64,000 nt of DNA from Steinernema hermaphroditum (lineage: Eukaryota; Nematoda; Chromadorea; Rhabditida; Steinernematidae): assembly GCA_030435675.1 (NCBI GenBank), contig CM059625.1:5518001-5582000 (forward strand), written 5' to 3'. Each line of letters opens with the position of its first letter. Position 1 is the stretch's first letter. A program made the position numbers and the translations under genes. Below, one piece after another: positions 1 through 12,285 of this stretch. The notes under the pieces are model-generated. The model made no database searches. It was not told the origin of the DNA and saw only the letters and a list, made by a program, of their open reading frames with translations.

Positions 1-1060
1 TGAATAACAATATATTCAGGGACAATAGCAGTGAAGCAGTTGACCGATAATTACTGCTCTAACTTCAGTCTTCTTCAATTTTATAATCACGTTGTTTGTG
101 CTCTTCAAATACGCGCTCTCGTGAAATGCTGTAATTGTGATATTTTCGTCAGTTTATAACGTCGATAGTGGCAGTTTGTTGTGTTGCTGAAACAGGTGGA
201 AAGCAGTTATATTTGGGCTTGTGAGTTCTAGCACCAACGCGTTGTTTTTTTAAGCTCAGTTTTACTTTGGCTCCACCACTCCGCTCATCCGTGTCACCCT
301 GTTGATTGATTCTCGTTTGTTTTTACTCAGCTGCCAATTCCTGACGCGTTCATTTGTCAATTAATCGCCAGTGGGTCGTGAAGCGTAATTAGCGTCGAAA
401 TAAAGGCCCTGCACCGAAATTGAATTCATCGCTATTTTTGCGTTCCACACTGGCCACCCGTCCACATATAATGACCGCTTTTTATTGTTTACGCACGGCA
501 AGAGTGGCACACCACCGGCGGGCGGAAGCGATTCAAAGTCTGTCCCCGGGCCAGAGCTGTCGGACAAGGAGGGTGGGGGGATGGGGCGGCGCCCTAGTTC
601 GGCTGCTGAACGTCTGGCACAGCTTTGCTGAAGACCTCACTTCTTGTTCGTAATTTCGGTAATGATTGACTTCTTTGCGTGTTTACAGATTCACTCTTGT
701 TTGTTCTGTGCTGAGGACAAAACAAATCCCATGGAATTAGAGGTCATGGGGCCCGAGGGATTGCGGTGGGAGAACGGAATCGGGAACGAGCAGAGGAATT
801 ATGGGCTGAGGGCGGTCCGAACGGGTGGTTACTGCTGACTGGGGCGTTTCTTTAGTTGCGAACTTTGGATCGGTCAAATTCATTCCTGTGTTTTTAGTTA
901 CTGTGTTTAAGTGGAGGTGCTGAAAACGCTTTTTTTAAACAGTTTTTGGCTCAAATTTGCCTGTTCTCTCATAACATTCTCTCGTGCAATTTAAACTCTC
1001 TCCTTGTTCTCTCAATCAAAAGAGTGTTCAGTTAACTAGCCTTATAAATTATTTCCCATT
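1..1060. other. Upstream region without a supported gene
   Basis: No open frame here has the features of a nematode exon (acceptor, donor, membrane segment or recognisable motif). The short frames at 420-653 and 644-838 overlap frames on other strands and carry no motif. The stretch probably holds the promoter of the receptor gene that starts at 1075. Confidence 0.5.
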
Positions 1061-1064
1061 TCAG
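1052..1064 (+). promoter_or_regulatory. Splice or trans-splice acceptor just before a start codon
   Basis: A pyrimidine-rich acceptor (TTTCCCATTTCAG) ends at 1064, only 10 nt before the ATG at 1075. In nematodes this spacing is typical of a spliced-leader acceptor, though a 5' UTR intron would look the same. It supports the choice of the ATG at 1075. Confidence 0.5.
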
Positions 1065-1074
1065 TCCTTATACG

Positions 1075-4000
1075 ATGGGTCTACCAAGCTGGCAGCTACC
1101 AGTGGTTATTTTTGGAGTGATCTCATTATTTATGTATCTGCTGATTCTGATGGTCATATGTCGATACAGAAAGCGAAGCAGCGCCTTAGCCGGATCGTTC
1201 TTTCTCCTTGTTCTCGTCCATGTAAGCTATTGCGGAACGCTTCAAAAACCGAGTATTTACAGTCCATCGCCGACATTTCCATGTTCACCGAATTCAACAT
1301 TCTGATGCGAGGCAGAAAATTTGGCTATCTCAACTTCATCTTCACTGACCACTCGAATGCCTACGAAGGAATGGCCCGATTCTCCACATGGCTGCATTAC
1401 TATCTGAAGATAGTCGTCTACATTGGCCATGTTTTCTTCGCTCTCAACCGTCTCACCGCGATCAGTCATCCTGTTAACTACGAAGAACTCTGGAGCCGCA
1501 ACAGACTCTACATTGCCTGGTTCTTCCAGTGGACCCTTCCGCTGATTCCCACTCTGACAATCGTTCTCGATCCGCGAAGATATTTCGCGTTGAGCTATTG
1601 GAAGGAGGACGGAATGCTACGGCTGGAGAACGACGACGCAACAACACAGGTGGGCCAAAAACTTTGCTTCCCGCTTCCTGCTTTCCCGTCCTCACCACAA
1701 GAAAAAAGCAATAATGGACGTCTTTCAGGATCTCGCCTATGTGGACGGGGTTTGTTGTTTGGCGGCTACCGTTTTTTGCATCATCTTCTACTGCGCCACC
1801 TTTTACAACATTTCAGCCCAGCTACGAAAGCGGGTGAGTTTGCAGCATAGGTGGCAGATGACAGATCTGTCGCTTTTTTATCGCCTCTGAACAAAAAGCA
1901 CTTTACAGCGTGGGTCAAAAAATTGTGTTTTCGCAAAAATATCCGATTAGAAAGGGGGAAATAGTTTAGTCACTTCCCTTTTTCGCTCTTTTCTAAACTT
2001 CCTCATTATCAAAATGCCTATGGAGCATGACAGAAAATATAATTTAATAATTTTCGTGAAAGGCTTATTTAACTTTTTTTTGTGGGATTGTCAAGAGCCC
2101 TTAGCGGCGCGACTTTTTGATTGAACTAATGCATGCGAAAGACAACGTTGTTTATGACAAAGTGAGCGCTGAGGTCATGAGAACTGAAACTACTCAAAAA
2201 GCATGACCTGTGCCGTTTTTTTTGTTGAACTATATCAATATTAGTCTTGCGGCGACCTATTATTTTGGTCCGTTTTGTGGTTCCTCGTTCATCGTCCGTT
2301 ATCACTACGTCAAAATACTGATCTGCATTTCAAATTGTGCACCGTGATGTGCCAGCTGTCTAGGACAGAATTGTTATAATCATTACGCGCGTCAAAAACA
2401 GCGTTTACTTTTCGAATTTAAAGTGACCTTTGAGAAATGGACTTTCCGATTGGTGTCGGACACAGACCTGTCGAGTGCAGATGTTGGCCATGGACACAGA
2501 AATCGAAGAGTGATTTGTGGGGGCTTTTTTCGATGAAAGAGTAATGGAGAATAGCGTCCAAATTTGTTTATGAGAAATAAGGGCAGACGACCAACGATAA
2601 AAGACTCTATCTGTTTATTTTTTATAGCAGTTTCCTATCAAATATCGCTATTGCATATCCATTATAATTTAAGCGATATAAGGTCGCATTAATCATTGAT
2701 TTTTATCTTCGTTCCATGGTTAGGTGTAAAATATCAAGATGGATATTGATATGGACATGGAAGGGTGGTATAAAACATGGACATGGTAGTGTTAAAGGAT
2801 GGTGCTGTTAATAATCATTCATTGCTGTCCACGAGAATGGTTCTGCCGCTATAACCCTTATCCATATCCATGTTTTATACCTACCCGTGGCCATGGCCTC
2901 AGTTTAATTAATTTTTAAAGTTTGGCTATTTTTGGCCTACTTATGAATAACGTCGTTTCTTATAAGTACCTTAATTACCATATGGACCACCGATTGGTTT
3001 TCACATGGCACGACTCGCCTTAGGCAAAATTAAACACTATTCCGTGCGTGTCTTTGATCGTTGACCCATGGTAATATGGCTTATAGATTAATCATGGCTT
3101 CGTCACGCGATCATAATGATTGATGGCCAGAATAATAGTTATACAAAATAATTCGGTAAAGAAAGAAATAGACGTCAACGCACAAGACCACTGCGACGTC
3201 GGAGGGCAATGTCATTAGGGTGCCGTTTACTTCCCCGCGGGAGACCAGCTGCAAATTTGGTGGACGAAAAATATATTAGATTCAGACATCAATCTGATTT
3301 TTATGATTAGTTTATTGTACAAGTCGCTTTTTTATAAATTCATATCTGAGAAACATATGCAACGATAGCAGTAGGGTGCATTGTTTTTTAATTAAATCGC
3401 TTGAAAGGTGACTAGAATTTGGAAACGTATGAGAAGATTTCGGACACAGAAAGAACTCACCTTCTTTGCTACAAAATTCTAAAAAAGTTGTAAAAAGTTG
3501 TGATCTACGAAAGTGGATAAACTCAACTTGCTACGACAGACAGCTTGAAATACATTCCATACTATTATGGGTGTGAACGATCGCTATTAGTGGAGCGCTA
3601 CAGTAAGGATATCAGTAAGAGTCATATGTATAAAATTTCTCTTAATTCAGACACTTTCAGTCAAGTATAGCTATCTATAAACTGTTCCATATCTGAATCT
3701 CTACTCTTTTTAAGTTTTTTTTTAAATTGAGATAAAGTGAGTGGACACTAATTTTGTTCAATTCATTAAAAGCATTCTTGGTTGTGTTTGCTATCTCTGG
3801 AGAGTATGGCGCTCTTCATACCCCTTACAGAATACGAAAGTCGCAGAACTTCAAAGATCAGAGGCTAGGCCGGAATTGAAAACAAATCCATGGTCTTTGT
3901 TCTTTGCGATTTGGTATTCCACTTGGCACTCACAAAGAATGTTGATGGGGCAAATGAGATTCTCACAGCTTCGTGGACCAAAAATTAATTTATTTCCCTG

Positions 4001-4451
4001 AAGAAGACTCTAAACACATTAATTATCCAGCGATACTGAAAATTTAAGGGAGTATTTTATTTGTTTATTTTTAAATACCGGCCTTATCTGTCCTTTTCAG
4101 AATGTGGAGAGAGCATTTCTCCTTGAGCTGCGACTTGTTTTCGCGTCGTTCATCGTCTTTATGCTCCTTCTTCTGAACACTTTCGCTCAAGTGCTCTTCG
4201 TTGTTTTCACATTCCGCGGACAAAGCGAAGCTGTCATGGTTTTGCACAGTGTTACGTGAGTACAAGTGTCGGTGTAGTGACACATTCTCAGACCGTTTAG
4301 GTACCCCCTCATTGACATGCTGTGCATGGCCCAGCCGTGGGCGCTACTTCTGACGAGCAGTCAGGTACGAAATGGACTCTTCTGGCTTTGCGGCAAGAAG
4401 AACAACACGAATAGTTCCACACACGAGGCGATTCTTCGGAACGGGGGCTAA
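1075..4451 (+). CDS. Serpentine chemoreceptor, Srg-like (7TM GPCR)
   Basis: Predicted seven-transmembrane receptor of 317 residues, likely in sensory-neuron cilia as a chemoreceptor. Exons: 1075-1221, 1263-1649, 1729-1833, 4101-4255, 4292-4451, with all phases closing. TM1 is around residues 8-30 (VVIFGVISLFMYLLILMVIC). The TM3 end has LNRLTAISHPVNYEELW, matching the NRLTxxxxPxxYExxW pattern of the Srg group. TM4 and TM5 follow in exons 2 and 3, TM6 (LRLVFASFIVFMLLLLN) in exon 4, and PLIDMLCMAQPWALLLTSS before a short polar tail. Length fits the family (about 300-340). The last intron has two usable acceptors (4291 or 4300) that keep frame. Intron 3 is 2267 nt, while the others are 36-80 nt. 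Assignment to Srg rather than Srv or Sru rests on motif memory only. Confidence 0.8.
2741..2897. repeat. Imperfect inverted repeat inside receptor intron 3
   Basis: Two arms of about 45 bp (2741-2792 and 2852-2897) are imperfect reverse complements around GGTATAAAACATGG. They are separated by about 60 bp, so the segment could fold as a hairpin. The submotif GGATAAGGGT of the right arm (reverse complement) recurs at about 5234 and 6272, suggesting a dispersed small element. Confidence 0.6.
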
Positions 4452-4485
4452 TTCATGATATTTTCATTGATTGTTTGTGGATGAG

Positions 4486-4491
4486 AATAAA
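4486..4491 (+). terminator. Poly(A) signal of the Srg-like gene
   Basis: AATAAA lies 34 nt after the stop codon at 4449-4451, in the sense orientation. Confidence 0.6.
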
Positions 4492-5290
4492 TCAGACGAG
4501 AACATCGGTTGATGAGTGACGCTGATCCGAGAATGTGGTTTCATAAGATGTCTTCGAGGAGAAATTACGAATGATGAGACAAATCGGCCGAGTTATAAAG
4601 TTTGACGAGCAGATGATGTTGCCGGACAGATTTGTGAGGGTGTGATAGCCGAGCTGAAAGTTGTTATATCAGGGTTGATGACAGGAGCAGTGGGCTGTGA
4701 TGAAATTTCGAACATCTTCAGACCGGGTTTCAAAAAATCTGGTCGTTTATCAATCTGGATGGATCGCGATGAGTCATCGATCGATGGAAGGATGAATTAA
4801 AACGGATATACTTCCCCCATTGCAGAATTATAAAGAACATGAAAACGGCCTAGTGTACTATTTTAGCTATCAGTTCTGGGTCATGTCCCCAGAATTGTCA
4901 AAGCAAATGACACAAACAGCAGTGTAACATGGAGCTTCCTCTTTCAAATGGTCAATCAAAAAGTCTCGCCACTAAGGGCTCTTGACAATTTCACAAATAT
5001 AAGAAGGAAAAATGCCGTGCTCCCCAACCATGATGTAATTTTGTCAATGATGAACTCTGAAGTGAGGAAGCAATCTCTGGACGCCCTCACTTTTAACACC
5101 CCCGAAGTGCTCATGGCAGATTTAGCGAGGACTTGAAATATTACACAATAGTTTATGTGACATCCATATAAACCACGGTTCGAAGGTTTGAAGGCAGTCC
5201 ATGGATGGCCATGTTCACGCACGGATATGGATACGGATAAGGGTGATCCCGACGGAGCAACCCTGAAGTGTAAATGACCCACCATGCTTG
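4492..5290. other. Intergenic stretch
   Basis: No gene supported. The 62-codon frame at 4948-5136 has no motif and no splice context. Near 5165-5240 a run of CATGGATGGCCATG and GGATATGGATACGGATAAGG resembles the repeat in the preceding receptor intron. Confidence 0.4.
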
Positions 5291-5299
5291 TTAATGAGT

Positions 5300-6155
5300 A
5301 TCCATGCATGGTGCGTCCTGGTTTGTTGAACAATGAAGCTCGTGCCTTCGTGATTTGGTACACCACAGGGTAATCGTGCTAGGATCATCCCCGCGAATTG
5401 GTACAGCGAATGCCGTACGTTCGCTTTGAATTGGTACAGAGTGCGCGGTGCTGATCATTTTGCAGACAACACGAGCACCGTTACCGATCATAATCGGTCC
5501 GAATCTGAAGATACGAGTTACTGAAGAAACTTTCGACTTTTCTGAGCCGTATTTTGACAGTTTCTCGAACTTTTCTCAACACACAGGACATTAAATAAAA
5601 ACTCAACAGGTGAATCTATGGCAAATTCTCTGCTGAGCATTTTGCGTGGGCGACTTCATTGCGAATTGAGAAAGTTCATCCATTTCTATGGTGTGGCTTT
5701 CATGGACTTTCATGAAAATATCAGAAATTTGTTAAATTTCCATTAAAATTTGATCGGTTTTGGCTTTCAATAGTGGAATGCGTCTCGCTGAACATCATGC
5801 GGGCAACAAGAACACTAGTGCCTATCATAATAGCTGCATACAGTGCTGGCGGATCGGATTGAAACTCGCAAATCCGAATCCGAAATCCGATCCGAGATCC
5901 GCCAGCACTGGCTGCAAATCGTACTAAACGAGTTAAGGAAGATCTGGCTAAATTGGTGTCCGAACGTGCGACATTTACTGTACCAATTCGTGGTCCTGGC
6001 ACGACTGCCCTGCGCTGGGCGTACCAAATCAATATGAACGTACGATTAGTACCAATGTACCAATTCGTGGTCCTGGCACGATCACCCTGTACCAAATCAG
6101 GTGTACCAAATGTACCAAATCGTTCAACAAACCAGGCAATACCTCCATGCATTGC
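5300..6155. mobile_element. Fold-back element rich in GTACCAA/TTGGTAC
   Basis: The left segment (about 5300-5410) and the reverse complement of the right segment (about 6025-6155) share CCTGGTTTGTTGAAC, GATTTGGTACA, AGGGTAATCGTGC-like and GAATTGGTAC blocks in the same order. The outer ends carry CCATGCATGG-like and CCATGCA sequence. Inside the right arm a 25-bp block starting GTACCAATTCGTGGTCC occurs twice (about 5978 and 6057). No transposase frame is present, so this would be a non-autonomous fold-back or MITE-like element. Ends and target duplication are not resolved. Confidence 0.6.
5843..5908. repeat. Palindrome within the fold-back element
   Basis: The left arm GTGCTGGCGGATCGGATT pairs with a right arm ending ATCCGCCAGCAC, around a core of CGAATCCGAAATCCGA repeats. 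The right arm has a 3-nt insertion. Confidence 0.75.
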
Positions 6156-6766
6156 CTACCTTAGAACCGACACGTTCACTTGTGGATTGCCCCGTAACCT
6201 CTAAAAATCTATTTGTACTAAGCAGAAAATATCCTTCTTAGCTATGAAATGCAAATATTTTTGCACGGTTGACATGGATAAGGGTGCAGCCTCGTGGTTT
6301 AATTATTCACGGGGGTATTTCTGTTTTCCGTAAACAAGTAAATTAAAACCTGTTCGACACACTAAACAAACAGCACCACGAAATAACGTTTTGCCACACC
6401 GCAGATGTAAATGTAATTGTTTTGGCGTAAAAACAAAACAGGCGATGCCTGACGCTAACTATCGCTTCCAGCAGTACAGTGGAAGTTATCACCTGAAAGG
6501 GTGATGGTCACAAAGCAACAATGGGATTGATGTTGTCTATGATACGTAATTCCTTTTGGAATACTACTATTGAGAGCAATGCTTTGCGCAAGCCTTGCTC
6601 ATCGTCCAAATTATGATGATTCGATTAATTATATTTATACTAGTAGTCGTGTCACGGTGGCGAGCGATTGCTCTTGGAGTAAAGCATGCAGTTGGTTTGA
6701 TGATAAACTCTGCGGCAGATGTGAGTGCTCCGGCAGATGTGAATCTTCCGGAGGAAATTGGGACAT

Positions 6767-6880
6767 CCGGATCAGAGCTGTGCAAACCGAGACTTTGAAA
6801 AACCGAGACCGAGACTACCGAGACCGAGACTGAAAAAAGGCCGAGATTTCCGAGACCGAGACTGCACGGCTCTGATCCGG
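6767..6880. repeat. Palindrome enclosing a CCGAGACCGAGACT tandem
   Basis: The 18-nt arms (6767-6784 CCGGATCAGAGCTGTGCA and 6863-6880) are reverse complements with one mismatch. Between them the unit CCGAGACCGAGACT is repeated with interruptions. It lies about 150 bp before the first R1 repeat copy. Confidence 0.75.
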
Positions 6881-7029
6881 ATTCCGGAAGTAATAGACCC
6901 ACCACTGGCAACAAGATGTCCGACACCAGGAATCCAGCTGCGTGAGAAGTCATCTCAAAAATCGCTGATGCTCTAAAGATACCACAATGGGCAAAGATGC
7001 AGTTTTCGGAGCAAAGACCTATGCATGTC

Positions 7030-7275
7030 TTCCAAGGAGATGAAAACTCTGAAGCCGCTCCGTGCCGCAACCGTCACGGGAAGGGGAAGTTTCGTCGCCG
7101 TTTCTGGAGGTTCGGCGATTCCCATATGCCCCGTGAACCGGGCACCACCACCAACCGACCCGATACCAACATCATTCCAATGATGAAGCCGACTGAAAGA
7201 GACACCCTCTATGTGCCTATAATTCGGTGCCATACAAGACGTAATGCATTTGATTCATGAAATAATGTAGTACTA
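7030..7275 (+). repeat. Dispersed repeat R1, copy 1
   Basis: One of three diverged copies (the others are at 28838-29062, minus, and 36517-36750, plus). Shared landmarks in order are a CTCTGAAGCCGCTCC-like start, GCGATTCCCATATGCCCCGTGAA, a GAC-C-GAY-CCAAC block, and TTTGATTCATGAAATAA near the end. The last block is AATAAAGTCGT in the other two copies, which looks like a poly(A) signal. In copies 2 and 3 one frame stays open over 74 or more codons; here that frame is broken near the end. It could be a retrocopy family or a SINE-like repeat. Confidence 0.6.
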
Positions 7276-7299
7276 TAGTATATTTCCATTCGATGTCTA

Positions 7300-8598
7300 G
7301 AATCATGTTCACATAAACTTGAATATTTGTCCTCGAGAGAAGGAAGTTCGCGGCTCTTGAAATTAACGATATTGATGGACATCCCTCTGTGTACGCTTCG
7401 AAATATTTAATTAAAAAAACAACACTAAATTTCGATAGCTGCGGTGCAAAAGAAGTCCTTTCGCACATGTGGGACAATTTCTGATCGGCAGCACTTTCCA
7501 TCGGTCGATCAACAAACGTGGGAGTTCGATGCCGAAAACTGAAAACAAACGCTTTTTGCAAACAGAGCTGTAGTCTCTTGCACTTATGATGTGATCAATT
7601 GAGTGGAGGTATTATTTTCAAAAGGTCGTATGACACCGTAGACTCTAGCATCTCTGGTGTGAAATGGAATGTTATACTTAGTAAACAGATGAACCGGAGA
7701 TAAATGACGACTTGTATCGTTTAGCTAGTCTTAGGGATCACCAGCTTGATTAACATTCTCAACAAAAGTTGTTTTCCGATTGAAATTTAAGCTGATTTCA
7801 CTCACGTCACCGTTGAATGCACCACCGAATGGCTCACTATGTAGTCAGCACAGCGTATTTCACTGTATTTGATTAAAATCTCAAACTGTGGTCCTAAAAA
7901 TCTTACCTTAATACCAATGCCTTCGACATCTGTGCTGTTGCAGAGGGACAGGTAGAGCAAAGACCCCTATTTCAAAGAAAGATAATATGACCAACTTTAC
8001 ATTTACTTTACATTTTTAATTTACATTTGATTCACGAGTTATGTGTCAGATGTGCTGTCTGACTGAACAACTACCGTAGTTTGACGCTTCTTCTATTTAA
8101 CATCGAATCGACAACAGCTAGCGACAATCATAACCAGTCTGTAACGTAGAGAGAGAATAGAATGACCATTTTGACACAACACTGAATAATACAAACTTAG
8201 AAAAAGTTTGTAAAGGCCTGCTTATTTATGTGGTGGTCAAACGCGACATGCTTATCAAGTTCTGCAAGCTTTATTCACCACCTTTGAGTGTTTATTTCTT
8301 CATATTTTTTCCTATCATGACGTCATCAGAATTTTTGGGCTTGATCCGTCAAAATGACACGCACAAACTGGTCGCAATGAGGAAAGCTGGAATAACTTAG
8401 CGCCGGCGACGGCGGCTGAACCGAGTTGAAAAAGGAACAAAGAGATCGAACACCAGCGGTTGTCAGGTTTTCACGGATCTTCCCCACTGTGAACCCCAAT
8501 GTCGCTCATCCAAAACCGTCGCCGCCGACGTATCTTAGACGTCGTTCTCGGTTCGGCTATCGATCGGTTTCGCCCGGATCCGCTTGATCAAATCGACG
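7300..8598. other. Intergenic stretch upstream of the lipase
   Basis: No gene supported. The 114-codon minus frame at 7217-7561 lacks any motif. The segment 8400-8590 is GC-rich and pyrimidine/CG alternating, and is a plausible promoter region for the lipase gene. Confidence 0.4.
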
Positions 8599-10518
8599 AT
8601 GACAGCTGATTTTGTGCATATTGTTGCGCTGTTGTTATTAGTGGTGTTTCTGAGCGTACACGCCGGCTTTTCGGATCACTTCCGCAACTTCATCGTCAGA
8701 AACTATGGAATGGGAGTGGTGGATCAGCTGGAACGGTCGGAGCTCGGGGCGGATGCCGCGTTTGGCGGGAAAATAGACAACGAGAACGAATTCAAACAGC
8801 AGGCGGTTATCTTTGTTCATGGCATAACGAACAAAATCACTCGATTCCAGGTACGTTGCTTGGACTACAAGGTCGTGCAGAAAAGTTGCTATTGGGAGAC
8901 TTCATTTATTTACATACTACCTAATACATCCCTGATCGTGGTAGACGTTTCAAAACACCAATGCATATAACTACAATGATTTAGGCCCATGCTTAGCTGT
9001 GAACCCTTTGTGTTAATTCAGGGCTTGTGTTCCCGTTGAGGACTGGAGCCTGTCTAAGAATTCGATTTCGTCCTTTTTGGGTTTCTGTTAAGAGCTTATC
9101 TTAAAAGACTTATGCATAGATCTACAGTGAGTGAGTATTTAGGACGATGTTCAGATGTGAACCCCTTGTGTCAACTCAGGGCTTATATTCCCGTTGAGGT
9201 CTGGAGCCTGTCTCAGAATCTGTGCTTCTGTTCCTATTTCTTATCCTATTTCGGATTTTTGCTAAACACTTTTGATTTTCTTTACTCTTCCCCCTGTAAA
9301 TGTTCCCCGGATTTAATTTACTTCACACATCACTTTAGTTATTAATCTTGTTCTCTTGCAGGGAGCAGTTGATCACTTTCTTCGAAAAGGCTACAATCGA
9401 TGGGAACTGTATGGCACGACGTGGGGCGACGCCGGCGTTACGCCTGTCGGCCTAGTAGACATGAAATGCTCTTACGTGAAGCAAATCAGGCAAGTCCAGA
9501 TACTTTTGCCCCATTGAATGAGAATCATTCAGGAGTATGATCATCGCCGTGAGGCAGTATACGGGCACAAAAGTCGACGTCATCGCGTACTCGATGGGCG
9601 CGCCTCTGGCTCGCAAGGCCATTCTTGGCGGCAACTGTGTCGACACGCGAGAGATTTTGGGTGAGTAGTGGCCGTGCCCGATAAACAATAATATTTGCAC
9701 AACGTTTTACACCGATTAGAAGGAAATGGCCTGGTCAAATATTTATCATGAAGTGATGGCGCTCACCAAAACACAAGCTGTTTACTGTTGTTTTATAGCA
9801 CATATATCTCTAGCATCCAGTCATCAAACTGACCATTTCTTATCGGTTTCGTAATATGTAATCATGGTGATCGATATTGTAAACAAACGCTGGTAACAAA
9901 ACAATAGGTAATTAAAAACTTGTGAGGTGAGCTGTTTCTGAGTAGGGTGGTTGTCGTGAACAGAAATACCATAACACGAGTAGCTATCGGCCATTAGATA
10001 GGATTCGGCATCCTAAACGTTGTGGTGTATCAAAAGGAACCAAAAAAATTGCCCATTTTTTGCCGATTCTAGGAAAGTACTGCAATGGATCTTTCTATTG
10101 GTAAACCTGTCTTTTAGGCCCCCCACTTACTGAACTCGTTGACACCTTCTTGAGCGTAGCAGGCGCCAACTACGGAAGCTCTCTCTGCTTCGTACCGATC
10201 CCGGTTGGCACGTGCAATAAAAGAACGGGACTACATTGCGAGTCGACCTTCTTGAAAGACATCAACGCCCAGACGCGCTATGAAGGCCTTTTTATCTTTT
10301 CGATATTTTCTACAGGAGACGAGAAGGTATCTTTTTCTGTGTTTCTCGTGGTCAACGAAAGCGCTCTGCAGGTTGGCGTTCGCAGTTGCAATCGCCTCGT
10401 GAGTCCGATCGTCGGAGGAACGGGATTTGTGAAGAAGGAGGGTTTGAGTCACGATCAGGTCATGGACAACACGCACGAGTTGCAGAGGAATTTTGTTCAG
10501 AAGCACAGACCCAAATAA
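8599..10518 (+). CDS. Secreted class-2 triacylglycerol lipase (lips-like)
   Basis: Predicted secreted lipase of the Lipase_2 family, the family of the C. elegans lips genes. It should hydrolyse acylglycerols or related esters outside the cell. Exons: 8599-8850, 9362-9489, 9533-9660, 10118-10326, 10372-10518. A signal peptide opens the protein (IVALLLLVVFLSVHA). Next come the oxyanion strand AVIFVHGITNK and YGTTWGD. The nucleophile elbow is VIAYSMGAP (Ser of A-Y-S-M-G), followed by FLSVAGANYGS, the STGDEKVG loop that probably supplies the acid, and LSHDQVM with the likely catalytic His. Length of about 287 residues fits the family. Intron 2 begins with GC instead of GT. The last intron (45 nt) is open in frame, so its retention would add 15 residues. 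The ATG at 8599 is preferred because it directly precedes the signal peptide. Confidence 0.92.
8964..9222 (+). repeat. Direct duplication inside lipase intron 1
   Basis: Two diverged copies (about 8964-9069 and 9112-9222) share GTGAACCC-TTGTGT, TCAGGGCTT, TTCCCGTTGAGG and CTGGAGCCTGTCT in the same order, offset about 150 bp. This is a local tandem duplication within the 511-nt intron. Confidence 0.75.
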
Positions 10519-10545
10519 GTTATTGCCTTCTATGTTCAAAGATGA

Positions 10546-10551
10546 AATAAA
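10546..10551 (+). terminator. Poly(A) signal of the lipase gene
   Basis: AATAAA starts 28 nt after the lipase stop codon, in the sense orientation. Confidence 0.65.
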
Positions 10552-12285
10552 GTAAATTTTTGGCTGATTCTTCGATAACATTGGGGACGCCGCTGACTCA
10601 GGGTTTCGAAAAGCTCATGATAGTCGTTCGAAAGATGCAGAACGTTTGCTATCTTTTAGTGAATTGACTCAGAGCAATGGTTACGTGTGCTTAAAAGGAA
10701 TTACTAGGTATCGTGCAGAAATGGTACAGCACATCTCAGTGATTTTGAGTGTGATAATAACCAGTTATTCTTCGCAATTATCAACAGCAAACTGCTAGTC
10801 GTGCTCGTAAGCTGGCATTTGACACGCAGCATATCGAACGATAAACAATCGAAATGACAAAAGCAGATCGTTCGCTTGCTTTTCTTAAAAACGGTTGCAA
10901 GTAGTTTACGTCAGAATGAAGATCGAAGAGGTCAGAAGCTTACTTCTAATCCTAATTAATCGGTTTGGCTAGTAAGGGACCTTTTGAACTGTGTTTCCCC
11001 AAAGAAAGAACAGTTATGTTCACTGAGCACGTTTACCAAAACCAGTGAATAAAAAACGATATAACACATGCCGAAAAACAACGAGAATTGCTACGTAGAC
11101 TGTGTCTACAGACGCACTAATCACCGGTCTATCCTCAAGCACAATTTCCGGGTTGAGTCACCAAGTCAGACAGTTCTGTGTGCTCCAAGACACCTCTTGA
11201 CGCGTGATAACCGAAATTTTGATGGCTGTGTTTGTTAGATTGGAGCAGCAGCTTGAACAGACTATAGGACCGAGCAAGGCATCACGTTTTACCTCATCAT
11301 GCAACAGTTGTCGCGCCCTTTTCCTTGTCGCAAACTTTGACTGTCTTCGATGTTTTTATCACCTAATCCGCTTACGGCGGTCCCTTTCTCCACCACTCCG
11401 CAACGCCGTGTTCAGTGGTCTTCTCAACGTCACACCGCTCCCGAAAGTCTACGCTGATGCCGAACTTTGGCCCTCTTACCGTATTCGCTGACAACGCTGT
11501 CCGCAGATTTGTGGATTAGCGCCTACAATTCTGACAAAGAAAAGCCCCTTAGCACGGAATGGTGTTTGCAAAAAAATGTTTTGTTGATATATATGATATT
11601 GACGGTAATGATCCAAGTGACAATGGACATGTTTACAACAACAGCAACCGGAAGTGCATATTACAAAAGATTTGATAAGAATGACTGTCATGATGATCCA
11701 AAAGCACATGATGTTGCGGCATACAGATATGACCCACATCCGATTAGGACTGATCCATAGAATACGTTATAACTCAGTGACTCGGCAGGTCAACTCGCTT
11801 ATTCCATAAAAGAATAGAATAGCGTCGAAAGATAACACTCCATCAGAGAACATTCGCCCTCGTTCTTGTATTAAGTTAAGATTATTCGCACGACCGCACT
11901 GGAGCATGATATGGACCTATATTTCACGAGCCATTAGCTTTTTGAGTGGTTTCTTTTTGTTGGCTGTTAGTGAGGAACGGCGCCACCATTGCCCTGTCAT
12001 ATTCCGGAAGTAATACACCGGGATAAGCCTGTTCTGATTGCACAAAAGTGTGTCTTCATTTGATAAAGCACTGTCTTGCTATAATCTTACAAAAAGCACA
12101 GTTTTTGGCTAGATGCCACTATGACTACTTGAAACGATACGATTTGACGTCGCGAACAAAGATTGATATTCTCTGAACTACTGCCTTGCAACCCAGACTA
12201 GGTCAGTTATATAAAAAGGTGTATACGATCCAGCAATGGTGGAACTTACAACATTGATATCGATATAGAAGATAGGAAAGTACAG
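10552..12285. other. Intergenic stretch
   Basis: No gene supported. Overlapping open frames at 11204-11760 occur on both strands and show no motif. A TATATAAAAAGG sequence at about 12209-12220 looks like a TATA box, but no convincing first exon follows it. Confidence 0.4.

Noticed and set aside
5721..6152. 143-codon minus frame across the fold-back element
   Set aside because: The frame follows the GTACCAA repeats, which explain its openness and its repeated peptide pieces.
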